A DNA stretch of 64,000 nt, from the NCBI GenBank assembly GCA_964019415.1, contig OZ025874.1, forward strand, positions 5,125,092-5,189,091, written 5' to 3'. Each line of letters begins with the position of its first letter. Position 1 is the stretch's first letter. This DNA comes from Ianthella basta. Its lineage: Eukaryota; Porifera; Demospongiae; Verongiida; Ianthellidae. Shown piece by piece: positions 45,997 to 59,000 of the stretch. A model generated the notes under the pieces. That model was given only the letters and a program-made list of their open reading frames with translations. It made no database searches and was not told the DNA's origin. Both the position numbers and the translations under genes were made by a program.

Positions 45997-47990
45997 ACAC
46001 ACACACACACACACGCACACACACACCGGCATATACACACAGCAACAACAGTCCAGCCACTATTCAGAACATGCTCAAAGAACAACATTTTGGCATTTAT
46101 CGTGGAAGTTGTGCAACTGTGTTCATAGCAGCATGTGTGAATCATTGGTCTGTTGTGTAGCCATTTCAACTGCACTCTTCCTCAGCCTTCCACACTGACC
46201 GGCGCCTGTCTCGAGTGGTGATCCGAATCAGTAGCATGGTGGCAACCCACAACTCACTGTGGATCGGGACAGAGAGTGGCATTGTGGTGTCCTTCCCATT
46301 CTCCTCACCCACTATTGTTGCTGAAGAGGCAGGATGGGAGGTGAGGAGCAGAGACTTGAGTATTAAATTTTATGTTCTGATGGACCTAAAGTGTACATTC
46401 TGTGCTTAGGCTTGTAGCAACACATTGTCAACCCTGCTGTGTATCGAGTTAGAAGTCCCTTTACTCAGTTACTAACTGTGTGAAAGCATACAATATCAAA
46501 TGCTGAGCCCATATGTACTCAGTGCTGTTGCCTTGACTGCACTGTGCATGTTTGTTTTGTGTTGTACACATCTCTCTCAAGTTCTGTGTGATACTCACTC
46601 CCTCCTCTGCAGGTGATGAAAGAAGCTGTAGTGAACAAGCCAAGGCCAGAACCACTTGATGTTAGGATTGACAAAGCTGCTGATGCTGTCAAGGAGGCCG
46701 ATGAGCGCAGTCTGGATGGAGTCGATGGGGCTAGCTTGTCATGTGTCAAGGGAGAGAGGGATGACACACACTCACCACGCCTCTCACCAACTCCTTCCGC
46801 CACAAGTCACTTTAACCCTTTTTGTGCTGTTGACCAGATGAGTCTCTCAGTCCATTGCCACATCAAGGCAGTCGATCAACTGGTCAGTGTGAGCTCTGTT
46901 GTGTGTACATACATACAGTATGTGACTATATATTGTTAACATTTCTTTAAAACAAAAAGCTGAAAGTATACAGTGTCTTTTTCCGTTGTATGGAAGAAAT
47001 GCCCTTTGAAATGGAATGATAGTATTGTACAATAATATGAGGAATGGTTTGCCTTGTGAATAGAGCGATTTAGGAACGAGTTGGCAGCCAAGAAAATGAT
47101 TACAGAGAGCTGGGCGCTGGCAAGAGACTCAATCGAGAACGAACAGCTGCGTCAGCAGCCATTTGCACCTGTCCCAGAGCTGCTGCTCCTTTGCACGCCA
47201 TATTGTTGTTACTCCTTTGCGCCTGTTGAGCGCTGCTGCTTCTCCTAGATTCCATACCCTATTGATTTCATTCGTTCCATAACCATTCCATTCTGCATTA
47301 CAACCATTTTTGAGGTTTAAGACAGAATGAAATGAAATGAAAAGAACGTAATGTGGAGCAGTTAAATTGTTCTGTCTAAATGGAATGAAACAAAACGTGA
47401 ACGTTATCTTTTCACATACTGTATGTATCTAGTAGTATTGTAAACCTAGTCTACCTGGATCATCTACACAGTACATTGACTATGCTGGCAGGCCATGTCA
47501 AACGTATGGATCAGAGTTGTTAATTTCTAATGTACCCTTTGATCACCCACTTTTAATAAATGATGGAGTTTGTCTAATGTGTGGACACCTTCTGCAATAG
47601 CAAACCTCTCTGTCCCCAAAAGTAGCTCATTGTACTGTAATGTGTCTTCATAGAACACTTTTGCATGTTATGAGCAAAAGATGCGTACATTTACTCCTCC
47701 TATCCACTCTATTCTAATCCTTCCAGTTGTGTGTTCCTGGAATGGTCATTCCTCAGATTGATGTGTTTGAGCCACTCAGCCACATCAAAATAAGCAACAC
47801 TGAGCAAAAAGAGCCCCAGCCCAAGCCAGCTCTTTTTGTTGTCTCCTTTGGGGAAGGTCACTTGGACTTGAGGACAGCCGACAAGGTCATACAAACACTG
47901 AATGCAAGGCCTGGTCAAGGAGGCTTGCCTGAACCTTCAACTGTCATCTCAGACAAGAACTACATCATGGTGTGGGAGCAGACCAACTAG
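31541..47990 (+). CDS. JIP3/JIP4 (SPAG9, Sunday driver, UNC-16) homologue
   Basis: Joining 22 phase-consistent exons gives 1010 residues: 31541-31655, 32872-33056, 33493-33566, 36475-36608, 37064-37220, 37653-37696, 38185-38287, 40018-40195, 40402-40559, 40786-40914, 41567-41640, 41963-42111, 43175-43330, 43633-43756, 44019-44109, 44369-44449, 44776-44843, 45176-45327, 45668-45839, 46186-46340, 46613-46882, 47727-47990. The N-terminal RH1 domain (about 20-100, [20 protein letters not shown]) and a coiled coil (about 238-325) precede an RH2 helix ([20 protein letters not shown]). The C-terminal half is the family's WD40-like propeller: [76 protein letters not shown]. By family, the protein links kinesin-1, dynein-dynactin and JNK-pathway kinases to vesicles and lysosomes. 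It is shorter than human JIP3/JIP4 (about 1300). Confidence 0.9.
31816..31958. mobile_element. 143-bp MITE with CACTGTAAAA ends and TA duplication
   Basis: CACTGTAAAA (31816-31825) pairs with TTTTACAGTG (31949-31958); TA flanks both (31814-31815, 31959-31960). The interior is itself partly palindromic (CAGTGGTTT/AACCACTG). It lies in JIP coding intron 1. TA targeting suggests Tc1/mariner ancestry. Confidence 0.7.
32136..32522 (-). repeat. Dispersed repeat, copy 2 (carries the empty MITE site)
   Basis: The reverse complement matches 24480-24966 apart from the MITE absent here (single TA at 32153-32154) and a short extra stretch near 32430-32500. Located in JIP intron 1. Confidence 0.75.
33057..33190. 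repeat. (TG)n microsatellite at a splice donor
   Basis: The tract starts exactly at the end of JIP exon 2 (GAG|GTGTGTGTG), so the splice donor is its first GT. It is interrupted by GC and CA dinucleotides. Confidence 0.9.
34606..35277 (+). CDS. Unassigned ORF inside JIP intron 3
   Basis: An uninterrupted 223-codon ORF with the start context AAAAATGG lies on the same strand as JIP. It codes for a basic, nuclear-signal-like segment (residues about 66-85: [19 protein letters not shown]), a Pro/Thr stretch, and acidic runs ([17 protein letters not shown]). It has no recognised domain. It faces a THAP gene on the opposite strand whose stop is 82 bases away. The pair may be one mobile element, or this may be a retained independent gene. 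Composition argues for coding; no splice signals were needed. Confidence 0.4.
   Translation: MADTRVSAALVFDGVYGNLARLGLPIPIMLSLQSQHLTLESPMWNARCSHAGFSVTLFWPTSGNEKRDKKRKRTRHRKKTTQTKVGPSEKEKEDPVSTVEDPVPATTPINAPIRTPHLPPDTPAVCKSKDGHLATAGYDDDDSDDPAVLDKIVQCGQNVYDKVEFVMEEGIGPALKFADKGDGIAMTPIKMPNLDDDENEMDDDRTKKYHTHSLSNLPWPASL
35359..35892 (-). CDS. THAP-domain protein nested antisense in JIP intron 3
   Basis: An intronless 177-residue ORF; the start is Met at 35892 or, more likely, Met at 35856 (MPAHDHCC), which places the zinc finger at the N-terminus as in THAP proteins. The C2CH pattern is visible: the first cysteine pair in CCMPNC, later CCAHF supplying Cys and His, with the conserved Phe and a AVPSVF box (AVPTIF-like) after it. 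A C-terminal coiled coil ([20 protein letters not shown]) follows, as in many THAP proteins. There is no transposase domain, so this is either a THAP transcription factor or a terminal fragment of a P-element-like transposon. DNA binding is inferred from the family. Confidence 0.75.
   Translation of the reverse strand: MASGLFHPVSSRMPAHDHCCMPNCSNHRDKCPDLSFHSFLANEDLRKRCLVAIRHDVGQHFKITSSTAVCCAHFTAADFSTGSRQGSGGIKPKMHRLKREAVPSVFAWSATVKTRSAPQERSLSGVAAVVRVAKCATEVDTLQAELEQARKDLEQAKEETAYLRTQVLRTVRKPGGS
35942..36006. repeat. Inverted repeat upstream of the THAP gene
   Basis: TGCAATAATAAAATGGC (35942-35958) is matched by GCCATTTTATTATGCA (35991-36006) with a one-base indel. It lies 50-115 bases upstream of the THAP start, so it could be promoter structure or the terminus of an element. 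Confidence 0.5.
38510..39745 (-). mobile_element. Decayed, internally deleted reverse-transcriptase element
   Basis: In JIP intron 7, reading the minus strand gives pieces of one retroelement protein in order: [20 protein letters not shown] with [17 protein letters not shown] (39742-39479), then [17 protein letters not shown] and [15 protein letters not shown] (about 39420-39230), then [20 protein letters not shown] with a [14 protein letters not shown] segment (about 39140-39000), then LLGLPA and [10 protein letters not shown] (about 38900-38850), and [20 protein letters not shown] (38600-38530). The central palm with the YxDD is missing and frames shift repeatedly. I recognise the family from many cnidarian and sponge predictions; its formal class (LINE-like or other) was not settled. 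Confidence 0.65.
42252..42306. repeat. Hairpin repeat related to the one at 21.87 kb
   Basis: CTAGTCTCATGAGCCAGATT at the left and GTCTGGCCACATGAGCCAG at the right show partial complementarity, and the left end shares CTAGTCTC with 21869. A small foldback element in JIP intron 12. Confidence 0.4.
44316..44357. repeat. (TG)n microsatellite
   Basis: About 20 TG units ending 12 bases before the acceptor of JIP exon 16. Confidence 0.9.
45898..46026. repeat. (CA)n microsatellite
   Basis: A CA tract with three interspersed GTGCAC units, in JIP intron 19. Confidence 0.9.
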
Positions 47991-48220
47991 CAGAATCTCT
48001 CCTGCGCACACACAGCAGATATTGTTATTAGAGTTTACCAGCGCACCACCCGTAGAGCATGGTGCTAACTTATTGTATCCCCTTTCTTCAGCTTCCCTAC
48101 TGTAGGACACCACACAACTACTGCACTGAACGCAAGACCTGTCTTGTGTCAAATCATAACACTTAGCACCAACTTTGTATGTACAGGCGTAGCATGTTTA
48201 TATGGTCACTGAAATGGTAG

Positions 48221-48226
48221 AATAAA
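48221..48226 (+). terminator. Probable polyadenylation signal of the JIP gene
   Basis: AATAAA lies 231 bases after the JIP stop codon. It is the first canonical signal downstream. Confidence 0.55.
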
Positions 48227-48229
48227 ATC

Positions 48230-50165
48230 ATTTCATCACTCTGTGGTGATTTAGTAATCCAGCAGATGTATGCTGACTGTACTGGCCGGCAGAGTGCATG
48301 TGCATGTCTGGCTCTAGAGATGTTGTCTAGATGTATATACTGTATGCACAACACTTAAACTACACAAGAGCTGTAGGTCCTTCCACTGTATTGAGCAGTG
48401 TGAGCCTTCCCTGCTATAGGCAATGCTCTCTCTGACACAAATTGATTGCACAACAAAACCTAAGTCTGCAGCTGGAAAAGCTGCCAATGTGTTTCCCTTG
48501 GTGGTAGCCAGCCAGCTAAATAGCTGTGTGTATCCATCCAGGCCTTATCTGTATGCAGGGAATATACAGGCCTGGCACATTGCCATACATTGCTTTGCGC
48601 CTTGCTGCTAGCTGCCCACAGTGCAAACCAATCAGATTATAGACATGCTATGACATTACATATAGCAGCTGCTTGTGTCCCATCAGCATATTAATGTTTA
48701 ATTTGTGTGGAAGTCCATGTGTGTTTACTGGATGCATGATCTCATGATAACTGGTTGCCTGTTTCATAATTCAGCTAACTCAATCTTTGTGACGTCATCT
48801 CTCTTTATGCAAGTGCATTGCTTCCTTTGTGGGGAATTTAGTCTGTTCTGTAGTGGTCACTGATTTAAAGCTGCTGGTATAACAAAGTACATGGTCTCTA
48901 TAGCAACTGAAGGTGTCACACAGACACCGTATGCAAGTTCTTATTGGATTATTTGAGATGTAGGGCATGATGAAAGTATTTACAGCTAATACTGACAGAC
49001 TAGAACAAACTGAGAGGCTGGCACTATGCATTATACACTGATCTTGTCTCCTGCGGTGTGGGAAACCCTATGGACCATGCAATGTTGGTGCATTCCCCAT
49101 TGCACTGGAACAGATTCTGATTAAGGTTAAATTGCAATTCAGACTACGTAAGTACAGTCTGAAGCGGAGTATACAAGTTAAAGTTTGGCTAGCCCAGTGG
49201 AGCCGTGCATGCATACGTACTCCCTGGGTGTGTACTTAGGGTACGGCCCCCTCTCATGTCTTATGTGTTGAGGTGGCAATGCATGAATGTGCCAGCTTTC
49301 CAGGAGACACCATGTGGCAGTGAACCACACGTGTCCACTCACACCCATGCACACCCACCCACCCAAAGGACACATGCACAATGTCATACATCAAATATCA
49401 TACATGGACACATGTACATATATGCACACACACGTACACATGCATGCTGATACCATAGGACACCTCTCCTGTGCATAATTAAAAACCATGGTTTTATATT
49501 AGTCATCAAATGCAACTGGTTCTAGTGTTAAGCTATATAGAATACTTAATAGCAGGACATTGAGCAGTAAAGGCAGGACAGTAGGACATCTGCATGCAAG
49601 GTGGTACATGTCCCACCTGAATCAGGACGGTCGACACCTATGACAGATACAGTCCTTGAGTGAGATGACCTTGTGAACATGCAGGTATGATGCTTGCATG
49701 TACTCAGTTCAAGAAAGGACTGGGAGAGTAGAATTGTAGCCTTCTTGTGGGTCTGGATACATAGAATTATTTGTTAAGGTTTATGTATTCTCATTCACTG
49801 TGTGTGTGTGTGTGTGTGTGTTTAATCCAGCAACATTAAGTAGATTGAAATGAAATCCAGCTGTCCCAAAGTATAATATATATACACAAAGAAATGAATA
49901 GCCGTAAGATAATCTTCAGTGTATATGACTTGGTATAATTATACCAGTCTATGTAAGATTATATGTCATGGTAGTGTTACACTGAGCAAGGAATGAACAG
50001 TTGAAACGCTTCTCATTCCAGCAACCAGGCTTCATGTTTTCTGTATGCATGCCAGCATAACGTACCGCATTTACAGTGCTAATGATACAATAGACTGACT
50101 GGCAGTAAATCATTCAGTAGCCGGCCATGCACGCAGCTTAGGGGTGCTAGTCATTAATAGAGTGT
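48230..50165. other. Intergenic region between the JIP and filamin genes
   Basis: No gene was seen. It has a short (TG)n at about 49801-49820, a TGACGTCA at 48790-48797, and T/C/A-rich ORFs without support. Confidence 0.45.
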
Positions 50166-50172
50166 CAGCCGG

Positions 50173-50180
50173 TGACGTCA
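50173..50180. promoter_or_regulatory. CRE site upstream of the filamin gene
   Basis: A perfect TGACGTCA palindrome lies 69 bases before the start codon, with GGCGTCACAGC (a half-site) about 20 bases further on. This position suits a core-promoter CREB/ATF site. Confidence 0.55.
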
Positions 50181-50248
50181 CAACTCTTTTGGGGCGTCAC
50201 AGCAAACAGCTCTCAGACGGGCTTTCTCTTTTCGGCCAGACGCCCAGT

Positions 50249-51948
50249 ATGGCCAGCACCGCTGTGAGAAACTGGGAACGGGGACAAGAACAGTTAGCAG
50301 GTCAGCGATGCACCGGCTAACTCAGTTGACCGACAGAAAGATGTGCTGTTCGCTAAAACTTGAAGCCATCCCAGCTAGACAGCTACTTTAATGCCGCACT
50401 AGATTGTGTGTGGTGTAGTGCGCCCACGACACAACTGGCTGCGCCGCGCTAACTGTGGGTGATATAATAACCACTCTCCAAATGTAGTACTGTGAAAGCT
50501 AGTGTTAAAGTCGGAATACGGCCGCATGGCTAACCATACCGTGGAATTAAGAAACTGCCCCTTACTGTGTCTTCTGTTATACTGCAGTGAAGTTAGAAGA
50601 CACGCAGAAGAAGTCCTTCACCAGATGGATCAACAGTCAGCTTACAAAGGTAAGTGTGTTATGTCATCATTCAGTAGTGCAACCCTTGACTCTACCTGTG
50701 ATAGGCCATGTCATGTGGCACCTGTTTCTGAACCCATTGGGTGTGTGTGATGGACCAATGTACCATGTACAGAGCTTCATGTGTGCTCATCACTTCCTCA
50801 TCAGCAGACAGTTTCTTCCTGTCTTTTGTGACATTTTTATTGGATTGTATCATAGACACAAATGCTAATGCTTGCCTTGTTTTTGTAGTACACACACTTT
50901 TCAATACACAGAATTGGCATGCTTATGCCATTGGTAACACGCATAGTACAATGATATTTGTGGAATGTGTGTGTGTGTGTGTGTGTGTGTGTTATGCTTG
51001 CACTGTGAGCTGGTTACCAAATACGTATGAGACAGAACAAGTATCTGATACACGTAAGTATTTAGTAGCTGGATACTGTTCGTCAGAGGCTCATGTACTA
51101 GTGAAGTGCATTGGATAGAATCACCTGTAGTGGCTGTGTACTGGGTTGATCAGAGAGCTATATTAGCCAAACTGGATAAAGAATACAGACATATTTGACC
51201 AATTACTGTCTGTGTACTTTACCAGCAAAACTTGTCACAAATCCCACTCTGTAGGTGTAGGTGTTTGTAAGAGTCCCTCTGGGTGATGTGATTTGTTACT
51301 TAAGTATATACACCTAAAAGCAATGCTGCAGTAGCCTGGAAGCCATTTCCATGTTGTTATAAGAACTAGTCCCTCATTCCAGGCTTCCTGGTGCTGCACC
51401 CCTGGAATCTAATCCCTTTAGAGGGCTACAATCTTTGAGTCAACTATATCAAGAGTAGATAAAAGGGTGCCAGTTACTGAGTAAACAATTAGCCAAAAAG
51501 ACATGCTTCTTGTGATAACTGCTACGCCCAGAGCTGAGAAAGTGTCTCCACTGGCATCAGCGTCTCTGTTACAATAACTCATGAAATGATCATTAGCCCA
51601 GTGTATGATGGATTGTATCTTCTGGTAAGTCCTGCCCCTTCATGCTGTTGATGGCATCAATGTGGCAGGATTGGAAGTACATATATATTAAGTATCAGTG
51701 GTAAAGAATGATCAAGATGATAATTGATCCACTTCGGTTGCAAGTACTATGTTGCTTACAAGCGGGATGCCCTGAGGACAGACAGCTCATGAATATCATA
51801 GGTACAATGAGTTTGTGGGTTGTACCCTGTGTTTAGATTGATGTCATGCATTCCCAATTTGGCAGGATTCTATTTGGAAGGTAGTATAATATAACAGATT
51901 AACATAACCTTTCTCCTACCTCATACAGGTGTGGAGATGAGTATATGG

Positions 51949-52002
<54 letters not shown>

Positions 52003-52995
52003 TCTGTACGTATTGTGTCACTCTCTGGATGGCAGTACATGTGCCATGGTCAGGGCTAGTGCATCCAGGTAGTGCACTCTGGTACATTCCCTTCACCATT
52101 GTATGCAGGGAGGGAGCAAGCTGAAGGTAGGAGACATTTTTGAAGATTTGAAAGATGGTGTCATCCTGATGGACTTGGTGAAGATCTTTATTGGTACTGA
52201 ACTGGTGGGTGATGTGATATTGCACCACATTTTTGTTCTTGTTAATGCTGTCACACCTCCTTGTTAGGACTAATGTGCTTCTCTTCAGACATTATGTTAT
52301 GGTAGCCTCTGTGGAAGCCTGCAGTGTTGTACCAGGGAACCTCCCTGGAATAAAAGACACTATGTGATAAGATGGACTCTTCTGTGGTGCTAGGTACAGA
52401 CAGTTACGGTATCTTGATTACATTCCTACAACGCATTTGTGTAGCTGTGTACATCACAGCTACAGCTCCCACGCTGAATATGTAGTGCTCATGATAATGT
52501 GGACCCTAAGCACAGGCTATTGGGGGGTGGGGTGGGGGGATGAATAGTTTGGGTTCTGTATGCATAGCACATGTAGACCCCTCTCCTTGATGGCAGTGTT
52601 ATCATGGCTGGAGGTAGGGGGACTAGGCATGATGGGTGTATCTTACCTGTGCAGCCACACAACCTGGGGACAAGAATGGAGCGCCCTCAAATGATAGCCA
52701 ATGTAGAGCAAGTCCTCCACTCCCTTGAGCCGCATGTGGAGGAGCTGCATGGTGTGACTGCGCCTCTGATTGTGGACGGAGACCATTCAGTGACACTAGG
52801 CCTGGTGTGGAGACTGTGTCTCCACTTCCATGTGGCCTACAATATGAATGAAGCGCAGTCAGAGTTGAAGAAGTGGGCAAAGGATATTACTGAACCGTGA
52901 GTACAGCACTAACGCTAGTTCATCATGAAGTGTACAACTAAACTTGTTTGTGTGAGTATTTGTGTATATGTTTATGTCCATGTAGCATGCTTATG

Positions 52996-53071
<76 letters not shown>

Positions 53072-56000
53072 GCACTTCTCTTAGACTAATGTGCATGGTA
53101 CGTACGTAGTTTGATAGGTATACTGTGTGTAACTGTGCTAACCCCCTTCACATATCTCCCTGTAGGTATGGTGTTGAAGTGCACAACTTCACCTCGAGCT
53201 GGTCAGATGGCCAGGCCTTCTGTGCCCTTGCACACAGACACTGGCCAGAGTTGCTGAACTATGAGACAGAAGTTGATGCCGGGGAACCTCATCGTAACCT
53301 GGAGCGTGCATTTGCCGTCTTTGAGCAGATTGGTGTGGATGGACTTCTTGACCCAGAAGGTACAGTAAAGCATAGTTAATCATCTGCTGTAATTCAATTC
53401 TCTTGTACCGCACATCCAGCAGCTCTCAATAGTATGTTTTCTTTATGAGGTGCGGAAGGTGGTCCGTGTGGTGCTTCAATGACTTATTCTAATCCCATGT
53501 CAATCTGGCCTGTTTGTCTGAATGATGTGTGTTCTGCACTCTTCTCATGTTGTGGGACTAATAAATATAAGTACACACAGTAGCAGTTGACATGAATAAA
53601 ATCATCCTTGTCAGTGGTACCTCAAAGACTCAAATTACGCATTGATCCCCTTTGAAGTATATTGTGTACTTTGTGCATGTCAGCAACGACTAACTGAAAG
53701 TGCAGACAAATTTCCACCTGACCACATCTGTACATACCTCACATGGTGTACTTACTCATATGACATCACGATGTTACTGTACATACAGTACATGAAGATG
53801 AAAGCATATTTTTGCGACAACAATGACACAGATACACACAACCACTTACAAGAAACAGTGCAGACAACTTGCTACGAAGCGGTTGTGCATTTGTATGTAA
53901 CATCACATTGCATACCCCCCCCCCCCCCCCCCCCCCACTACAAGATATACGTGACCTTGATCAAATTGCACCATTCAATAGTGGGTACACCCTACACAGC
54001 CACAACAACTGCTGAGACTAGGAAAGCAATTTGAGCAGAGTTAGCTGCTGAATAAGATTCCAATATGGTATGTGCATGGCTTACTAGTAATAGGTGGACA
54101 ATACACCTAGCTAGTATCACACTGCTACAGATGACACTTGATTGTGCCCATCAGTAAGCCACGATTGTGTGTGGCTGTTTCCTTGCTTTTATGAAGGCAC
54201 ACGTACCATGATACAGTGTGTGTCACCTCGTGCTTGACTCTTGACTGGTTTGGCTTTACTCATACAGATTTGACAACTGACAAACCTGATGAGAGGTCCA
54301 TTGTCTTGTACATCTCCAGCATCAGAAAGCACATTGCTGAGAAAGCCCAGCCAAAGTCGCCCACGCACACATCATCCATAAAGGTGCATATGTCAACACC
54401 AAAATCTGGGAAGTTAAAAGTGGCTGAACTCACCATGAGTCCTGTTACCAAACCTGGAGTGGAAGAGGACAGTGTCATTTCAGACACTTCCACTTACACC
54501 GATGGAGCTTCTAGTTTTATGTCATGGACATCGGACCCAGATCAAAGTGATTCTGCTCCTAAGGTATTTTTTGATATTTTTTCACCTTACAGACACTTGT
54601 TCCAATTTGTTACATGCTGTAACAGTGGGATGGCAGTAGTGGATGTGCTGTTGTACAGTGCTACTGTACATGCATCACATTATCTTTCAGTGTTTTTGTA
54701 TGTTTGTCTGAATTTTGTGTCCTGTTGGTGTATGAGTTGATTTGTGCTATCTGTGTCTTCATATTATGTTTAGAGTGCAGCAGAAGAGCTGACCTGGGCC
54801 ACAGGGAGGGTTGACTCTCTAAAGCCATTTGTGCTTGGCAATACATTGAATAAAGTGAAGGAACAGAAGCAGCAGTGTGAGGTGTGTGCTGTACATCTGC
54901 CTACAGACATAGATCCAATGCCATAGTTGATTACTGGGTATAATCATATGCATGTTCGCCACATCACCTATGCACAACATACCACACAGACATGCTGCCC
55001 AATCACTCACACTGCACATTATGTTAATGTTAACATGTCCTATTAATTGTATTAATGCAGTAATTAATCTGGTGTGCTTTCATATTTTGCTACACTGTGT
55101 TTGTGCAGACTCTGCTATCTGTAATGCTGCGTAAGGGCAAAATTATCTTCAATGTCGAGGTAACAAGAACAGAGAAAACTGAGGTGGTCCAGGAACAGGA
55201 ACAGACAGATTCTCGAAGGCAAAGACCTAAGCCGAGGACTCAAGCAACAATTGATCAATCTCCTGCTCAGTACATCACCCAGCAACAAGTTAAATCCTAT
55301 GATGAACTGAAGAAGAGGCTTAAGGTATGATGCAAACTCATACCTTAAGAACCTGCACTGCACCTGCACCGCAACAAGATAATTTCTACCAGCAGAAGTT
55401 TCCTTTAAATCCTTCTTCGTTCCTTTCCTCAACCAATAAAACATAGCCTGACTTGCTAACGTCTTCATCTAGCCTTTGTTGGCTTATAGATCTCCCTATG
55501 CACTGTGTCTTTTTATCTGCCCTTGGTTTTACTATGCTCAAGTGACGGTGTTGGACTTCTACTTAGTCTTGTACGTAGACACCCCATGCTAGGCCCTGGG
55601 CTGTGGTTCACACCCTGGTTGGTGTGAAGTTGTTGCATTTATGCCATGGCCTATTTCAACACAATGTATTGTCCTGTAAGTAGTGATTTTTGTGGTTTAT
55701 GAAAAATGAATGTCCATATGCATGCATACATACATACATACATACGCCAAGCAAATAGTGAAGAGTTGTATTGAGTAATGATCAGTGCCATGCCAAGTAA
55801 GTATGTATGTATGAAAAAGATGTATTTTAGAAGCTAACTGATGTAACCCATGCATGTACAACTGCGATCAAGTAGAATACAATGAAATTTCACTTCACGC
55901 AGTAATTTCTATTCACTTTCAGTACATGGAGAATGTCAAGCGACCAAGAAGACCTATGCGACAAACTCCCAAGAAGACTGTTGTTACCAAGACTGTAGAA

Positions 56001-59000
56001 TCAGAAACCACAATCACTGTTAGGACTCAGTGGGATGGCCTAGTTTTGGATCTAGAGGGCTGGAAAAAGCTCCTTGATGCCTGTATTGCTGCTTGGGAGA
56101 TGTGCATTTCCACAGAGGACAGGCTGAGGAAGATGGAAGAGCAGCACGTACAGTGGGGCCCTCCTGCCGAGAACCGGGACATTCTGGAGCAGTTCGAAGA
56201 CCTGCAAGTGAGCTGCAGAATCTTTCTGTTGGACATACATAGGAGCTGTCATTCTGTTAGCATAGCCAACCAGTTTCTGTGAGTTCGGAAAGTATAGAAG
56301 TGTGTCATGTCTTTATGCAATCCGAAATAGCCATTTGTGGCTTTTAAAGTACTGGCATTCTTCAAGCTCATGGAAACACTAGTTAAATCTGAAATTATTG
56401 TCTGCCAGTTGAACAAAGTCATCTTGCTATTGATTGACATTGCGTGTCAGACATAATAATGGCAGCCATGGAATAAATTTCTCCCAGTTTTTAAGAATGG
56501 ATTCCATTTGGATGAGAAGTACTATAACAAGAGTGTGCTAACAGGCTAAAGGGAATTATTGCGGTCATGGATTTGGTTTCAGTATAAGTAGATGGGCTTG
56601 TGACTCTGGTTTGGGTCATTGGTTAACATTAACGTATGTCTATATTGCACTGTTGTTGAACAAAACGAAAGTTGATGAGTGGTGTACTGAACAAGAGCAA
56701 TGTGCAACATTGTAATGTTCTACTGTGCATTACATGCGACTCTTATACTCTGTTCTTTATACATAATCTGTATGTGCTTGTGTTAATAATGAATTTTATC
56801 CATCTCTAGACCTTCCAGACCTCTCGTGTGGTTCCCTTCGAGTCTGAAGTGTCTGCCATGACTGACCCAATGGCCCAGTTGGAGTCTCTGGGTGGTCACC
56901 CTCCAGTGGACGGTCTGTATCGGTCTGTGAAGGAGAGGTATGACTGGCTGGTCTCCACTGTTGACAAGAAGTGCACTGCCACTCAAGAGTGCTGCCAGTT
57001 GGCCAGAGAGTTTGAGCAAGGTGAGGGAATACTAGCTGCTTTGTATAAGTTAGAAGGAGCTATACTCTCAACAGTTGTATTGGCTGTCTGATTGTGTGCA
57101 TACGTACCTGTGTGTAGCTTGTATAAATACATCCATTGCTGCATTCATGAGCATGTTGTTTTGTCTACAGTCTATTAGCAATTGGTGTAGATGTACATAC
57201 GTAACGATGCTGATGTTCGATATGTGCTACAGTGAAGCTGCCTTTTGAGGCTTGGGTGACAAAGGCTGAGTCTGATGTCAATGGACTACTTCAGCAAGCC
57301 TCTGATCAGCAGAGAGTTGTAGATGCAAAGGAGGAACTGGAGGCCATCCAGAAAGTGGCAATGGCCAAAAAGGAGGATGTGTCAGCTTTATCTGAACTGG
57401 CAACCAAATTTGAAGAAACTAGGAAGGTGAATTGGTGGAGCTATTGCACTCCAGGACACCATGGTTGTGAAGTACATGCTAGTGTGATTAATGGTTACCA
57501 TGTTGGGAGTTTGGTGCTTCATCATAGTCTCATGTAGGTCTGGCTATTCAAGACTAGCTCCATTGTAGGTTGTGTGTTTTCTTCCTTGGTAATAAAGAAA
57601 GCATGTGAATGGCATGGGTAAGCTTGTTTCATTTTGTATGTGCATTGCAAGCTAAACTATGGTGTTGACCAAAAAGCTGGATAGTGTGTAGTGTAGTGAC
57701 TAGTGAGGTGGTTCCCTCTCTGCCCCAGCAGCTTACACGGGGCCCGGGGCATAGAGGGTCTAGCTTGCTAGGCAGTATGCTACCATAACCATTGGCTTAC
57801 ATTCCAGTGAATCAATACAGTGGAACCCCTATAATGCGGACACCCTTCGGAACAAGAGAAGTGTCCTGATTATAAGGGTGTCCGCATTTCAGAGGTCCAG
57901 CTTATATGCCCATACGTTAAAACAATCATCTAGTATGCATGAAAAGTATCAAAATAGAACGAATTTGTAAAGGTAGAGGTGTTATCGCTGAACTTTCCCA
58001 TGTTAAAGATACTTTTAAAACCCTTAGTATAGACGATTTGCAGCACTTGCCAACTTCTGTGCTGTTCCTGTCACTTGTCAGAGGTAGCGGTGCAAACCAG
58101 GGAGTGGCCATTTTCTGGCAGCTGATCGAAATGTCCGGATTATCGAGTGGGGTTTATACAGGTTTGTATAGGGCGGTACACAGGGCGCTGTCCGCAATAC
58201 GGAATAACGGGGTGTCCGCATTTCATGGGGAAGCTTATACAGGTAGAATAGGGCCAATCATTGGGACTTTAGAAAGTGTCTGCATAATTGAGGTGTCCCC
58301 TTTTCAGGGGTGTCCGCAAGGCGGGGTTCCACTGTAACTCAGTGCATTAACTGTTTGACTGTGTCATTCTGTGGTATGTAAGTTAACTACAGTTGAAGTT
58401 ACATGACATGAAATTGAAGTGACTGTAATGATTACTGTAGCGTTAAAGCACTTCTTTGTCTCCAACACCACCAATGATGACAGACAGAACTATGTAGCAA
58501 TTAAAATATCGAGAAGTGGGTGGGACAACCATGAATCAGATGCATACATAGGCAGCTGAGGTATGAAATGCAACACAGACAGTAACTCCTATGGCAGCTT
58601 CGATCGATGCAGGCGGCTACTGATATTAAGGATGTGCAGTGATAGCCAACCCACCAAAGGTGGATGCAAGGCTACAACAAAAGGAATAAGCTGATGTATC
58701 CACTATTTCCTAGTGTGCTATGTGTTTTGTAGGGTTCTGTCTAGGATGCAAGGTTTGGGGGAGATGTTGTGCCAGAAAGCACAGCTCCAATTGGTGCATT
58801 AACTGGGATTAATGCCCCTCATTGGAAAGTTTGGATTTTAGGCTTTTGAATCTTGTGCAAGCTAAGACGTAAAATCACATTACTGCCATCAATATTTTGT
58901 GTTTGGCATTGCTAAGTAATTGTAGGGCACCCCCAGAACACTGGATGCCTTGTTTGAGAAAAAATGATAAATTTAACTTCGATTAATCATCCTGAGCAAT

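Noticed and set aside
57939..58337. 132-codon ORF in the last filamin intron
   Set aside because: It lies entirely in the 517-bp MITE, ends in its terminal repeat, and has no protein-like pattern.
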